DNA of 20,438 nt from HGM04593 sp045612305 (GTDB lineage Bacteria; Bacteroidota; Bacteroidia; Bacteroidales; Bacteroidaceae), in NCBI GenBank assembly GCA_045612305.1, contig JAZKYU010000034.1, positions 1-20,438 of the forward strand, written 5' to 3'. The stretch's first letter is position 1; every line of letters begins with the position of its first letter. The notes under the pieces were generated by a model. That model was given only the letters and a program-made list of their open reading frames with translations, did not search any database and was not told where the DNA came from. Of this stretch, positions 1 through 7,226 are shown piece by piece. The position numbers and the translations under genes are program-made.

Positions 1-487
1 AAGCGAGGAACGAACGAGGGATGTTTCAACTCTTTGAAACAGCGTGAGCAGAGGCGCGAGCGACTGTTACGCCCCGTGTGCCGGGCGTTTGGTTCTTTGC
101 GCGACAAAGAACATATAAGATTTTACTTCGATTGAGAGAAATACCGCCCAACAGCACCGAGAATTTGAGTTAAAGTTTTTTTTACCCCAAAAAGAGACAT
201 AAAAAAAGTTTTGCCGCACGACGAGAACGATGAAACTCCGAGAAAAAAATGATTTGAGCGCTCTACCCCTTTGTAATCCACCGGCTCTCTAAAGCTACCC
301 CGAAGGGATGTGGCCCGCCATTGGGATACCGAAGCTATCTCGGCTTTCATAAAAATTTGATGAGTTTCCCAGTCGCTCATGCAGCAAAACCTATTACAAA
401 TATAGATGTTTCGTAACATAGAAACAACAGATTGCGAGAAAAAGTAAAAATTTTAATGTAATATCACATCTTTTGAAGAAAAGCAAC
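1..487. other. Gene-poor stretch with hairpin cluster and a doubtful 98-aa ORF
   Basis: No recognisable gene lies in these 487 bases. The first 112 bases hold three separate perfect hairpins (listed on their own). A minus-strand ORF at 123-419 would give 98 residues starting MLRNIYICNRF and ending GRYFSQSK. It has no domain I recognise, no ribosome-binding signal and no operon partner, and its composition (many Ser, Phe and Arg) is that of translated non-coding DNA. It may instead be part of a dispersed intergenic repeat, since such elements often carry chance ORFs that get annotated. Positions 420-487 are AT-rich and featureless apart from leading into the rplT terminator. I do not call the ORF as a gene. 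Confidence 0.5.
23..112. repeat. Three tandem perfect hairpins (possible structured RNA or intergenic repeat)
   Basis: Three perfect inverted repeats follow each other. GTTTCAA (23-29) pairs with TTGAAAC (34-40) around a CTCT loop. ACGCCC (69-74) pairs with GGGCGT (83-88). GTTCTTTG (92-99) pairs with CAAAGAAC (105-112) around CGCGA. None is followed by a long T-run on either strand, so they do not look like ordinary terminators. Three clean stems within 90 bases suggest a structured transcript or a repetitive intergenic element. The window begins inside or just before it, so its left boundary is unknown. Confidence 0.5.
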
Positions 488-524
488 AAAAAAACGCAAT
501 CACAATTACTTGTGATCGCGTTTT
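488..524 (-). terminator. Rho-independent terminator of the infC-rpmI-rplT operon
   Basis: AAAACGC (491-497) pairs with GCGTTTT (518-524) and ATCACAA (499-505) pairs with TTGTGAT (510-516), with one A/C mismatch between the two stem parts and a four-base loop. Read on the minus strand the stem runs into seven T residues (488-494). It lies 18 bases after the rplT stop codon. Confidence 0.85.
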
Positions 525-542
525 GTATCGGTAATTAAGATA

Positions 543-890
543 TTACTTCTTTACCTTGTCCACGATGGCTTTGAAAGCCGCGGGGTTGTTAAGAGCGAGG
601 TCGGCGAGAACCTTACGGTTGATCTCGATACCTGCCTTGTGAAGAGCACCCATCAACTGTGAGTAAGAGAGGCCCTCGAGGCGAGCGGCTGCGTTGATAC
701 GCTGAATCCACAAAGCGCGGAACTCGCGTTTCTTGTTACGACGGTCGCGGAACGCATAAGTAAGACCTTTCTCCCAAGTATTCTTGGCTACTGTCCACAC
801 ATTTTTTCTTGCACCAAAGTAACCTCTGGTCAAACCTAAAATTTTCTTTCTTCTTGCTCTTGAAGCAACGTGATTTACTGATCTTGGCAT
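543..890 (-). CDS. rplT: 50S ribosomal protein L20
   Basis: This 115-residue protein is a primary 23S rRNA-binding protein needed early in large-subunit assembly. It starts MPRSVNHVASRARRKK, the basic N-terminal extension typical of L20, and contains the conserved GYFGARKN, the RDRRNKKR basic patch and the LWIQRINAA core helix. Full family length (about 114-118) and ATG start at 890. It is the last gene of the infC-rpmI-rplT cluster, the order also found in E. coli. In several bacteria L20 represses its own operon by binding upstream mRNA; the 79-base spacer upstream can form a nested stem-loop that could serve this, but that is inference. All six isoleucines here use ATC or ATT, unlike many other genes in the window. 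Confidence 0.98.
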   Translation of the reverse strand: MPRSVNHVASRARRKKILGLTRGYFGARKNVWTVAKNTWEKGLTYAFRDRRNKKREFRALWIQRINAAARLEGLSYSQLMGALHKAGIEINRKVLADLALNNPAAFKAIVDKVKK

Positions 891-910
891 AGTTTTAATT
901 CTTTTGAATG

Positions 911-945
911 TTAGCGCCGTCCATTTTAACGGGCTTGCGTGCTAA
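911..945 (-). other. Nested stem-loop in the rpmI-rplT spacer
   Basis: Within the 79-base spacer between rpmI and rplT, TTAGC (911-915) can pair with GCTAA (941-945), and inside it CCGT (917-920) pairs with ACGG (929-932). There is no T-run after it on the minus strand, so it is not a terminator. It could be an L20-binding or translational-coupling structure in the mRNA. This is inference from position; short stems also arise by chance. Confidence 0.25.
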
Positions 946-969
946 TACATTCGGTTAATAATACAATAC

Positions 970-1167
970 TTAACGCAATGACAACAATTCCTTAACACTC
1001 TTAACATTAGCAGCGTCTACCAAGGTAACGTGTACGAGGTTTCTCTTCTGCTTGGTTGTCTTCTTAGTCAGGATGTGACTGTGAAAAGCATGTTTTCTTT
1101 TAATTTTACCTGTTCCGGTAAGAGCGAATCTTTTTTTGGCACCGGAGTTAGTTTTAACTTTTGGCAT
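970..1167 (-). CDS. rpmI: 50S ribosomal protein L35
   Basis: This 65-residue basic protein of the large ribosomal subunit starts MPKVKTNSGAKKRFALTGTGKIKRKHAFHSHILTKK in pattern, with the family hallmarks KTxSGAKKRF, GTGKIKR and HxLTKK seen in order. Length matches the family (about 64-66). ATG start at 1167. It sits between infC (59-base gap) and rplT (79-base gap) on the same strand and is presumably transcribed with both. No internal promoter of the TAnnTTTG type is evident in either gap. Confidence 0.97.
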   Translation of the reverse strand: MPKVKTNSGAKKRFALTGTGKIKRKHAFHSHILTKKTTKQKRNLVHVTLVDAANVKSVKELLSLR

Positions 1168-1226
1168 TTTATAAAAAATTAATAGTTAATATTTATCGGT
1201 AGCGTACTATACAACACTACTCGCTT

Positions 1227-1805
1227 TTATTCTTCGGTTTTGGGCGCCGCGGGTGCTGCGGGCTTCTCTTTCTTCGCGGGGGCTGCCTTCTTGGGCGACA
1301 CGACAATTGTCATACGCTTACCCTCGAGCACGGGCATCATATCGAGCTTGCCGTAGTCTTCAAGGTCTTTTGCAAAGCGGAGCAACAAAATCTCGCCCTG
1401 CTCTTTGAAGAGGATTGAGCGACCTTTGAAGAAGACATATGCCTTAACTTTGTCGCCGTCCTGCAAGAAGCTTATCGCGTGCTTGAGCTTGAAGTTGTAG
1501 TCGTGGTCGTCGGTTTGAGGGCCGAAACGTATCTCCTTGACATCTACTTTAACTTGCTTTGCTTTCTGCTCCTTTTGGCGTTTTTTCAACTGATAAAGAA
1601 ATTTTGAATACTCTATCAAACGACACACGGGAGGGTTGGCCGAGGGTGATATTTCCACCAAGTCGAGACCTTTTTCGTCGGCAAGGTCAAGCGCTTTATG
1701 CAAGGGAAGTACCACAGATTCTACATCATCACCAACAATGCGCACTTCGCTGGCACGAATCTGCTCGTTTATACGATATTGATTCTTAAGGTTGTCGTTC
1801 TTCAT
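1227..1805 (-). CDS. infC: Translation initiation factor IF-3
   Basis: IF3 binds the 30S subunit, prevents premature 50S joining and proofreads the start codon and initiator tRNA. The 192-residue protein shows the N-terminal domain with YRINEQIRASEVRIVGDD, the basic linker SKFLYQLKKRQKEQKAKQ, and the C-terminal domain with KEIRFGPQTDDHDYNFKLKHA and VKAYVFFKGR. A Lys/Ala/Pro-rich tail of about 25 residues follows, common in Bacteroidetes copies. I chose the ATG at 1805 because MKNDNLKNQYRINEQ matches relatives. A TTG codon lies immediately upstream in frame (1806-1808), giving one extra residue if used. IF3 genes elsewhere use rare start codons for autoregulation, so the TTG-ATG pair is worth noting. 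First gene of the infC-rpmI-rplT operon. Confidence 0.97.
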   Translation of the reverse strand: MKNDNLKNQYRINEQIRASEVRIVGDDVESVVLPLHKALDLADEKGLDLVEISPSANPPVCRLIEYSKFLYQLKKRQKEQKAKQVKVDVKEIRFGPQTDDHDYNFKLKHAISFLQDGDKVKAYVFFKGRSILFKEQGEILLLRFAKDLEDYGKLDMMPVLEGKRMTIVVSPKKAAPAKKEKPAAPAAPKTEE

Positions 1806-1865
1806 CAATTATGTTTAGTAAAGTATTTAAAGTTATCTTTTTTGTTACTGCTGAAAAAATCGTCG

Positions 1866-1873
1866 CAAATTTA
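1866..1873 (-). promoter_or_regulatory. Candidate Bacteroidetes -7 box upstream of infC
   Basis: On the minus strand this reads TAAATTTG, an exact TAnnTTTG match, about 60 bases upstream of the infC start. No clear TTTG is present at the -33 distance (the nearest is TTCG around 1893-1896). It would start infC-rpmI-rplT independently of thrS. Confidence 0.4.
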
Positions 1874-1963
1874 CTACTTATTTATCACATAACGAAGAGG
1901 TTTTGCTCTTTTTTTTACTTTTTTTGAAAATAAGCAGGCAAGCGATGGCTTTTCCACACAAGC

Positions 1964-2002
1964 CGAGCCCGCAACAGGTGCAAAAAGACCTCTGCGGGCT
2001 CG
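1964..2002 (-). terminator. Strong hairpin after thrS, possible terminator or attenuator
   Basis: CGAGCCCGCA (1964-1973) pairs perfectly with TGCGGGCTCG (1993-2002), and an inner AGGT/ACCT pair (1976-1979, 1988-1991) can extend it. It lies 30 bases after the thrS stop. No T-run follows directly on the minus strand, so termination could be incomplete and let thrS transcripts continue into infC. A second small stem GGCTT/AAGCC follows at 1947-1964. Confidence 0.5.
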
Positions 2003-2031
2003 TCCTTTGCTTTTATGCTAGAAGCGCTGCA

Positions 2032-3996
2032 TTAGTTTGCGGGCGCTACCTCTTTGCGTATTGCGCGGGTACGTATCTCCTCGCTTATAGCGGCAACAAA
2101 CTCGGCTATGGGTTTCACGCCTTCGTCACCTGCGAAGCGGCTGCGCACTGCTACAGTACCCTGCTCCTCCTCTTGCTGGCCCAGCACGAGCATATAGGGG
2201 ATGCGACTGTTGCGTGCATCGCGTATCTTGTAGCCTATCTTCTCGGAACGGTTGTCTACGCTGCAGAGGATGCCGTTTTTCTTGAGCTCGGCTGCAACTT
2301 TGTGGGCGTAGTCGCCATACTTCTCTGAGATGGGGAGCACGCGCACTTGCTCGGGGCACAACCAGGTGGGGAACTTACCCTCGTATTTTTCTATCAACCA
2401 CGCAAGGGTGCGCTCGTAGCAACCCATACTTGTGCGGTGGATGATGTAGGGGCGCACCTTCTCACCGTTCTGGTCGATGTAGAACATATCAAATTGTGCG
2501 GCAAGCAAAGCGTCCCACTGAACGGTTATCATAGTATCCTCTTTGCCGTAAACGTTCTTGGCGTTTATGTCGACCTTGGGGCCGTAGAACGCTGCACCGC
2601 CTGTCTCCTCGACAAAAGGTATGTCGAGTTCGATGAGCATCTCGCGTATATACTGCTGTGTCTGCTCCCAAACTTCGGCGTCGCCTATGTATTTTGCACG
2701 GTTTTCGGGATTCCACTTTGCAAGAACGTATGTTACATCGTTTTGCAAGCCGAGGGTCTCCATAACGTGCTTTGCGAGGGCAAGACACTTTTTAAACTCC
2801 TCTACCATCTGGTCGGGGCGCACAATGAGGTGTCCCTCGCTTATGGTAAACTGGCGCACACGGGTAAGGCCGTGCATCTCGCCCGAATCTTCGTTGCGGA
2901 AGAGTGTCGATGTCTCGCTATAGCGCAAGGGAAGGTCGCGGTAAGAGTGCTGTGTAGCCTTGTAAACATAGTACTGGAAGGGGCAGGTCATGGGGCGGAG
3001 AGCAAAGACCTCTTTGTCGGTCTCCTCGTCGCCGAGCACAAACATACCATCTTTGTAGTGGTCCCAGTGACCCGAAATTTTGTAGAGGTCGCTCTTTGCC
3101 ATAAGAGGAGTTTTTGTGCGTATGTAGCCCCACTCGTTGTCCTCGAGATCCTCTATCCAGCGCTGCAGGGTTTGAATAATCTTTGCACCTTTAGGCATAA
3201 GAAGGGGCAAACCCTGGCCTATAACATCGACCGTGGTAAAGAGCTCCATCTCGCGACCTATCTTGTTGTGGTCTATGTTCTTAATGTGCTCGAGGTGAGC
3301 GAGGTAGGCTTCCAAGTCCTCCTTTGAGAAGAAAGCCGTACCGTATATGCGGGCAAGCGCGGCGTTGTTCTTGTCGGCACGCCAGTATGCGGTTGATGTA
3401 GAAAGGAGCTTAAAGCCTTTTATAAGCCTTGTATTGAGCAAGTGAGGGCCCATACAGAGGTCTACAAAATCGTCTTGAGAGTAGATGGTGATATTCTCAC
3501 CCTCGGGGATAGCATCGATAAGCTCGAGTTTGTAAGGCTCGTTCATAGCCTTCATCATCTCCACAGCTTCGGCGCGGGTAACCTCTTTGCGCTCGATACG
3601 GGGGCTCGATTTAATAATTTTCTTCATCTCCTTCTCTATCTCGGCAAGGTTCTCCTTGGTGAAGGGAGGACAGTCAAAATCGTAGAAGAAGCCGGTCTCT
3701 GTCGCGGGGCCTATAGTGAGCTTTGCCTCGGGAAAGAGGTGCTTTACAGCCTCGGCCATAATGTGTGTAGCGGTGTGGCGCAAAATGTGCAGAGCCTCTT
3801 TGCTCTCTATGCCCACCATCTGTACATCGCTGCCGTCGGCAGGCACATCGCGCAGGTCTATTACTTTGTCGCCAACTTTTGCAGCAACTACGTTGTTCAG
3901 TAATTTAGGGTCGATGGAAGAGATGAGCTCTATGTACGACTTACCCTCAAAGGCAAACTCCTTCACATCGCCACAAGGAAAATTCAGTTTTATCAT
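2032..3996 (-). CDS. thrS: Threonyl-tRNA synthetase, variant with MTCPF/FTISEGHL active site
   Basis: This enzyme charges tRNA-Thr with threonine. The 654 residues contain a TGS domain (about 1-62), an editing domain with HTATH (H74, H78) and CMGPH (C181, H185), the class II catalytic core, and a C-terminal anticodon-binding domain (about 545-645). The zinc ligands that hold threonine are all present: C338 in RPMTCPF, H389 in FTISEGHL and H520 in IIHRTSMG. Motif 2 is seen as ETSTLFRNEDSGEMHG. The core differs from the common Bacteroides form (MNCPHH, FTQDDAHIF) and reads like the form I know from Clostridia; the usual Asp next to the second zinc ligand becomes Glu387. It sits just where thrS is expected, between a TPR gene and infC. 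ATG at 3996; a promoter lies about 70 bases upstream. Confidence 0.97.
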   Translation of the reverse strand: MIKLNFPCGDVKEFAFEGKSYIELISSIDPKLLNNVVAAKVGDKVIDLRDVPADGSDVQMVGIESKEALHILRHTATHIMAEAVKHLFPEAKLTIGPATETGFFYDFDCPPFTKENLAEIEKEMKKIIKSSPRIERKEVTRAEAVEMMKAMNEPYKLELIDAIPEGENITIYSQDDFVDLCMGPHLLNTRLIKGFKLLSTSTAYWRADKNNAALARIYGTAFFSKEDLEAYLAHLEHIKNIDHNKIGREMELFTTVDVIGQGLPLLMPKGAKIIQTLQRWIEDLEDNEWGYIRTKTPLMAKSDLYKISGHWDHYKDGMFVLGDEETDKEVFALRPMTCPFQYYVYKATQHSYRDLPLRYSETSTLFRNEDSGEMHGLTRVRQFTISEGHLIVRPDQMVEEFKKCLALAKHVMETLGLQNDVTYVLAKWNPENRAKYIGDAEVWEQTQQYIREMLIELDIPFVEETGGAAFYGPKVDINAKNVYGKEDTMITVQWDALLAAQFDMFYIDQNGEKVRPYIIHRTSMGCYERTLAWLIEKYEGKFPTWLCPEQVRVLPISEKYGDYAHKVAAELKKNGILCSVDNRSEKIGYKIRDARNSRIPYMLVLGQQEEEQGTVAVRSRFAGDEGVKPIAEFVAAISEEIRTRAIRKEVAPAN

Positions 3997-4047
3997 AATT
4001 GTCTATTCTATTTTTAACAATAAACGCAACGAGCACAGCCCGTTTTC

Positions 4048-4066
4048 GCAGTTGTGTAACAACTGC
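4048..4066 (-). promoter_or_regulatory. Perfect inverted repeat at the predicted thrS transcription start
   Basis: GCAGTTGT (4048-4055) and ACAACTGC (4059-4066) form a perfect 8-base inverted repeat around a 3-base centre. It begins at the last base of the -7 box of the thrS promoter and covers the expected start of transcription. It could be an operator for a repressor or the first hairpin of the leader RNA. No T-run follows, so it is not a terminator. Confidence 0.5.
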
Positions 4067-4096
4067 AAAGATAATGAAACAAAGAGAATATTCAAA
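4066..4096 (-). promoter_or_regulatory. Promoter of thrS (TTTG-19-TATCTTTG)
   Basis: On the minus strand TTTG (4096-4093) is followed after 19 bases by TATCTTTG (4073-4066), an exact match to the Bacteroidetes TTTG/TAnnTTTG consensus with the usual spacing. The thrS start codon is 70 bases downstream. Confidence 0.7.
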
Positions 4097-4137
4097 CGTG
4101 ATTATCTTTTTTTATAACAAAAAAGAGGGCTCGGGGC

Positions 4138-6138
4138 TCACTCTCCCGAATTTTTGTAACGCTTAATAACATTATAGGCCGAATAGATGCCTAACTCACC
4201 GGCTCGGCTCAAGTCGTTGACAGCTTTTTCGGTATTTCCAAGATAGAGATAAGCGAGACCGCGGTTGTAGTAGGCCTCGGCAAATTTATCGTCGAGTTTG
4301 ATAGCTTCGCTGTAGTCTACCACAGCCGACTTAAAGTCGCTAAGCTTCACTAGCACATTGCCACGGTTGAAGAAGGCCTGCGGGAAGTCGGGCATAAGAG
4401 AGACCACCTTGTCGAGGTCGTCTTTTATGATGCGATAGTCCATATTTGGCAGGCCCGTGTCGCGCTTAACAGCCACCACGTTGCCACGCGAGTTAATATC
4501 GGCAAGGTGCTCACCCTCGAGCATCTTGTAGCGCACAAAAGCGCGAACAAAATAGACACCCCAAAGCTCGCCATCGAGGGTGAGGGCTACATCGAGGTCG
4601 TTCAGCGCGGCATCAAAATCTTGCACAAGATAGTAATCTATGGCTCGCGCAAGACGGTGATACAGTTTTTCGGGGTTTTCTTCTATGTTTTTAGAGAGGG
4701 CGTCGATGCTTGCAAAGTGCCTCTCCACCTCGTTGGAGGCAAGCGCACGCTCCCCGTTTGTGAGCAGGGCTTTGTAGGGCAAAAGTGAACTTTTGTTTAA
4801 ATTTTCCAGAGGGTGATAATAGGCCTCGGCACGTAGCTCTTGCTCGGAAGTGTAGTAAGTGAATACAAACATAGGCTCAAGCTCCACGGCGGAGTTACGG
4901 TCCTGCACCCTACCGCGATACTCGGTGGTGTAGTTTTTGTTAAAGTCGCTCTCCGAAGCTATGAGTTTGTTGTAGTTACGCACGTTGCGGTCGGAGCGTT
5001 TGCGGGTTTTGTCGCCCTGCTCCTCTTCTTCGTCGTCCGGCTCTGCGTTCCCCACAAAAGCACGTTGCAAGAGCCAGGCTTCGTCGGCCTCGGCACCTTT
5101 TACATCGCCTAGTTTGCGACGCGCGGTGGCACGACAACGGTAGCCGTACTCAAATTTAGGGTAGTCGGCAAGCACACGCGAATAGTCCTCAACTGCCCCA
5201 CGCAGGTCGCCTGTCTGGTCGCGCAGAAGCGCACGGTTGAAACGTGCCATAGTGTTATCGTCGTCGACCGAGAGCACAAAATCAAAATCTTCTATAGCTC
5301 TATTGTCGTCGCCCAGCTGCATACGCAAAAGACCACGGTTGTAGTGCCCCACAAAGCTTGCAGGCTCTATGTAGAGGGCTTTGTCATAGTCTTCCATAGC
5401 CCCGCGCAGGTTGTTGCGATGGTAACGTATGAGGGCACGGTTGAGATAGTTGCCACAGCGCCCTGGCATAAGTTCTATGGCGCGGGTTACGTCGTTTTCG
5501 GCTGCCTCGTAACGCTCATATTGCGCGTTTACCACGGCACGCATCTCGTAGACATCGCAAGAGTATGCGTCGTACCTCACAGCCTCATCGGCCACACGGA
5601 AGGCGGTGAGGCTATCCTTGAGCTCCATCGCTATCTGGGCACGCATAAGATAGGCTATAGTGTAGCGCGGTGCAAAAAGCAAAAGAGAGTCCACAACCCC
5701 GGCGGCTGTGCTCCAACGCTTGCCTTGTATGGCTGTAGCTGCAAGGTTTTGCCACAACATAGGGTTTTGCGGGTCGAATTTTATGGCACGACGAAAATCT
5801 CCCATCGCCCCATCGATGCTGTCGCGACGGGCACGACACATACCACGCAGCTGGTAGCTGCGCGACACGTAGGGGTTTTTGGAGATTGCTTTGTCGAGGT
5901 CTTCCTCGGCACCTTTATAGTCGTCGAGGTAATATTTTGCAAGACCACGAAAGAAGTAAGGCTCGTGCAAAAAAGGCTTTGCCTCTATAACCTTGTTGAA
6001 GTATTGTATGGAGAGTACGTAATCCTCAAAATAGAGCGCGTTACGCCCTATGAGCATAACGCGGTCGGTGTTGAGCTGCGCACAAAGAGGCAACAGCGCA
6101 AAGAACGCGAGTAAGAGGGTTACTACTCTAGCGCGCAT
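4138..6138 (-). CDS. Large exported TPR-repeat protein
   Basis: About 666 residues, beginning with a hydrophobic export signal (RARVVTLLLAFFALLPLCAQ), so probably periplasmic. Two blocks of tetratricopeptide repeats follow: roughly residues 25-360 and 480-660, each with repeating patterns such as YFFRGLAKYYLDDYKGAEEDLDKAI and YYNRGLAYLYLGNTEKAVNDL. Between them is a charged linker (about 368-385, DDEEEEQ then KTRKRSDR) and a non-repeat stretch. TPR arrays form scaffolds for protein contacts; no enzymatic motif is visible and the partner is unknown. Start: an in-frame GTG (6141) precedes the ATG at 6138; I prefer ATG because it overlaps the def stop by one base (TGATG), which suggests translational coupling. 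Third gene of ruvX-def-TPR; thrS has its own promoter 70 bases beyond. Confidence 0.9.
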   Translation of the reverse strand: MRARVVTLLLAFFALLPLCAQLNTDRVMLIGRNALYFEDYVLSIQYFNKVIEAKPFLHEPYFFRGLAKYYLDDYKGAEEDLDKAISKNPYVSRSYQLRGMCRARRDSIDGAMGDFRRAIKFDPQNPMLWQNLAATAIQGKRWSTAAGVVDSLLLFAPRYTIAYLMRAQIAMELKDSLTAFRVADEAVRYDAYSCDVYEMRAVVNAQYERYEAAENDVTRAIELMPGRCGNYLNRALIRYHRNNLRGAMEDYDKALYIEPASFVGHYNRGLLRMQLGDDNRAIEDFDFVLSVDDDNTMARFNRALLRDQTGDLRGAVEDYSRVLADYPKFEYGYRCRATARRKLGDVKGAEADEAWLLQRAFVGNAEPDDEEEEQGDKTRKRSDRNVRNYNKLIASESDFNKNYTTEYRGRVQDRNSAVELEPMFVFTYYTSEQELRAEAYYHPLENLNKSSLLPYKALLTNGERALASNEVERHFASIDALSKNIEENPEKLYHRLARAIDYYLVQDFDAALNDLDVALTLDGELWGVYFVRAFVRYKMLEGEHLADINSRGNVVAVKRDTGLPNMDYRIIKDDLDKVVSLMPDFPQAFFNRGNVLVKLSDFKSAVVDYSEAIKLDDKFAEAYYNRGLAYLYLGNTEKAVNDLSRAGELGIYSAYNVIKRYKNSGE

Positions 6139-6695
6139 CACTTGAGAACGCGTTTTGTTTTGTAGGTACAGTGTGCCTTGCCTTTGAGCAAGTTCATCAA
6201 GCGGTTTTTGTTCATCTGACGACGCAGGGGCGACAGGCGATCGGCAAAAACCTTACCCTCGAGGTGGTCAAACTCGTGCTGCATAACACGCGCAAGGTAA
6301 CCATCGACCCACTCATCGTGCTCCTCGAAATTCTCGTCGAGATACTTAACGTGTATGCGTGTGGGGCGTGTAACCTTCTCGTGTATGCCGGGGAGGCTCA
6401 AGCAACCCTCCTCCATAGACTCGGTATCTTCCGATGTCTCGAGTATATGTGCATTGATGAAGACACGGCGATAATCTTTAAATTCGGGAAAATCCTCGGC
6501 GAGAACATCGAGGTCGACAACCACCAAACGTATGGCAAGACCTATCTGAGGTGCAGCCAGACCGATGCCCTCGGCAGCGTGCATCGTTTCAAACATATTT
6601 TCTATGAGGGTGTTAAGTTCGGGATAATCGGGGGTGATATCCTCGGCAACTTTGCGCAGTACGGCTTGGCCGTAGAGATAAATAGGTAGTATCAT
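6138..6695 (-). CDS. def: Peptide deformylase
   Basis: This metalloenzyme removes the formyl group from the N-terminal methionine of new proteins. The 185 residues show all three family motifs: GIGLAAPQIG (43-52), EEGCLSLPG (95-103, with metal ligand C98) and QHEFDHLEG (139-147, with metal ligands H140 and H144 and catalytic E141). Length is usual for the family (about 165-190). ATG at 6695. It is 18 bases downstream of ruvX and overlaps the TPR gene by one base, so the three are probably one operon. A linked translation enzyme next to thrS and infC fits the functional theme of the block. Confidence 0.97.
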   Translation of the reverse strand: MILPIYLYGQAVLRKVAEDITPDYPELNTLIENMFETMHAAEGIGLAAPQIGLAIRLVVVDLDVLAEDFPEFKDYRRVFINAHILETSEDTESMEEGCLSLPGIHEKVTRPTRIHVKYLDENFEEHDEWVDGYLARVMQHEFDHLEGKVFADRLSPLRRQMNKNRLMNLLKGKAHCTYKTKRVLK

Positions 6696-6713
6696 ATTTT
6701 ATTTTGTTTGTTT

Positions 6714-7136
6714 TCAGTTACGCATTCTGCGGCTCTCCATATAGGACTGCAGAATAATTGTGGCACTCACCTCGTCGACAAGAGCTTTGTCGCGACGCGC
6801 CATCTTGCCTATACCCGACTCGAGTATAGCTCTTTGGGCAAGCACCGATGTAAAACGTTCGTCGTGATACTCCACGGGAACGTCGGGAAGTAGCTTGCGC
6901 AGACGATTCACAAAAGGGACTATGCGCCCCATATTTTCCGACGGGAGGTTATTCATCTGCTTGGGCAACCCCACTATTATTCTCTCTACCGGCTCACGAC
7001 CCACATAAGAGAGGATAAAACGCTCGAGTTCCACGGTTGCTACCGTGGCAAGCCCGTTGGCTATAATCTGCAACTCGTCGGTAACAGCTATGCCCGTGCG
7101 CTTTTTGCCATAATCTATTGCAAGTATTCGTGCCAT
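6714..7136 (-). CDS. ruvX: RuvX/YqgF, Holliday junction resolvase-like RNase H fold protein (pre-16S rRNA processing)
   Basis: A 140-residue RNase H-fold protein. It starts MARILAIDYGKKRTGIAVTD with the first catalytic aspartate (D8); further family motifs are VGLPKQMNN (55-63), YHDERFTSVLA (90-100, D92) and KALVDEVSA (117-125, D121). Family members (YqgF) process the 5' end of 16S rRNA in E. coli, which suits the neighbouring translation genes; the resolvase name comes from the fold. The open frame extends 34 codons upstream to 7238, but that part runs into the rhaM terminator and lacks family similarity, so I start at the ATG at 7136. First gene of the ruvX-def-TPR operon. Confidence 0.95.
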   Translation of the reverse strand: MARILAIDYGKKRTGIAVTDELQIIANGLATVATVELERFILSYVGREPVERIIVGLPKQMNNLPSENMGRIVPFVNRLRKLLPDVPVEYHDERFTSVLAQRAILESGIGKMARRDKALVDEVSATIILQSYMESRRMRN

Positions 7137-7162
7137 CGTGTAAATAGTGAGTTTAACGCCGA

Positions 7163-7226
7163 CAAAGTTAACCAAATATGCCGAAAGGAAGAGCCAACAA
7201 ATGTAAAAAAATACTTTTAAAACAAA
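7163..7226 (-). promoter_or_regulatory. Candidate promoters of ruvX-def-TPR
   Basis: Two exact TAnnTTTG boxes occur on the minus strand upstream of ruvX: TAACTTTG (7170-7163) and TACATTTG (7205-7198). The second has TTTG at 7226-7223, 17 bases upstream, slightly short spacing; the first lacks a well-spaced TTTG. One or both probably drive the operon. Confidence 0.45.

Noticed and set aside
250..300. tRNA-like look of the minus strand (GGTGGATTACAAAGGGG, TAGAGCGC)
   Set aside because: No TTCGA arm, no acceptor pairing and no anticodon arm could be built around it.
2347..3327. 326-residue plus-strand open frame opposite thrS
   Set aside because: It lies wholly inside the thrS gene on the other strand and shows no family motif; codon bias of thrS keeps the reverse frame open.
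4100..4140. Terminator for the TPR gene near its stop codon
   Set aside because: A T-run is present on the minus strand (4124-4129), but only a four-base AGAG/CTCT stem precedes it, too weak to call.
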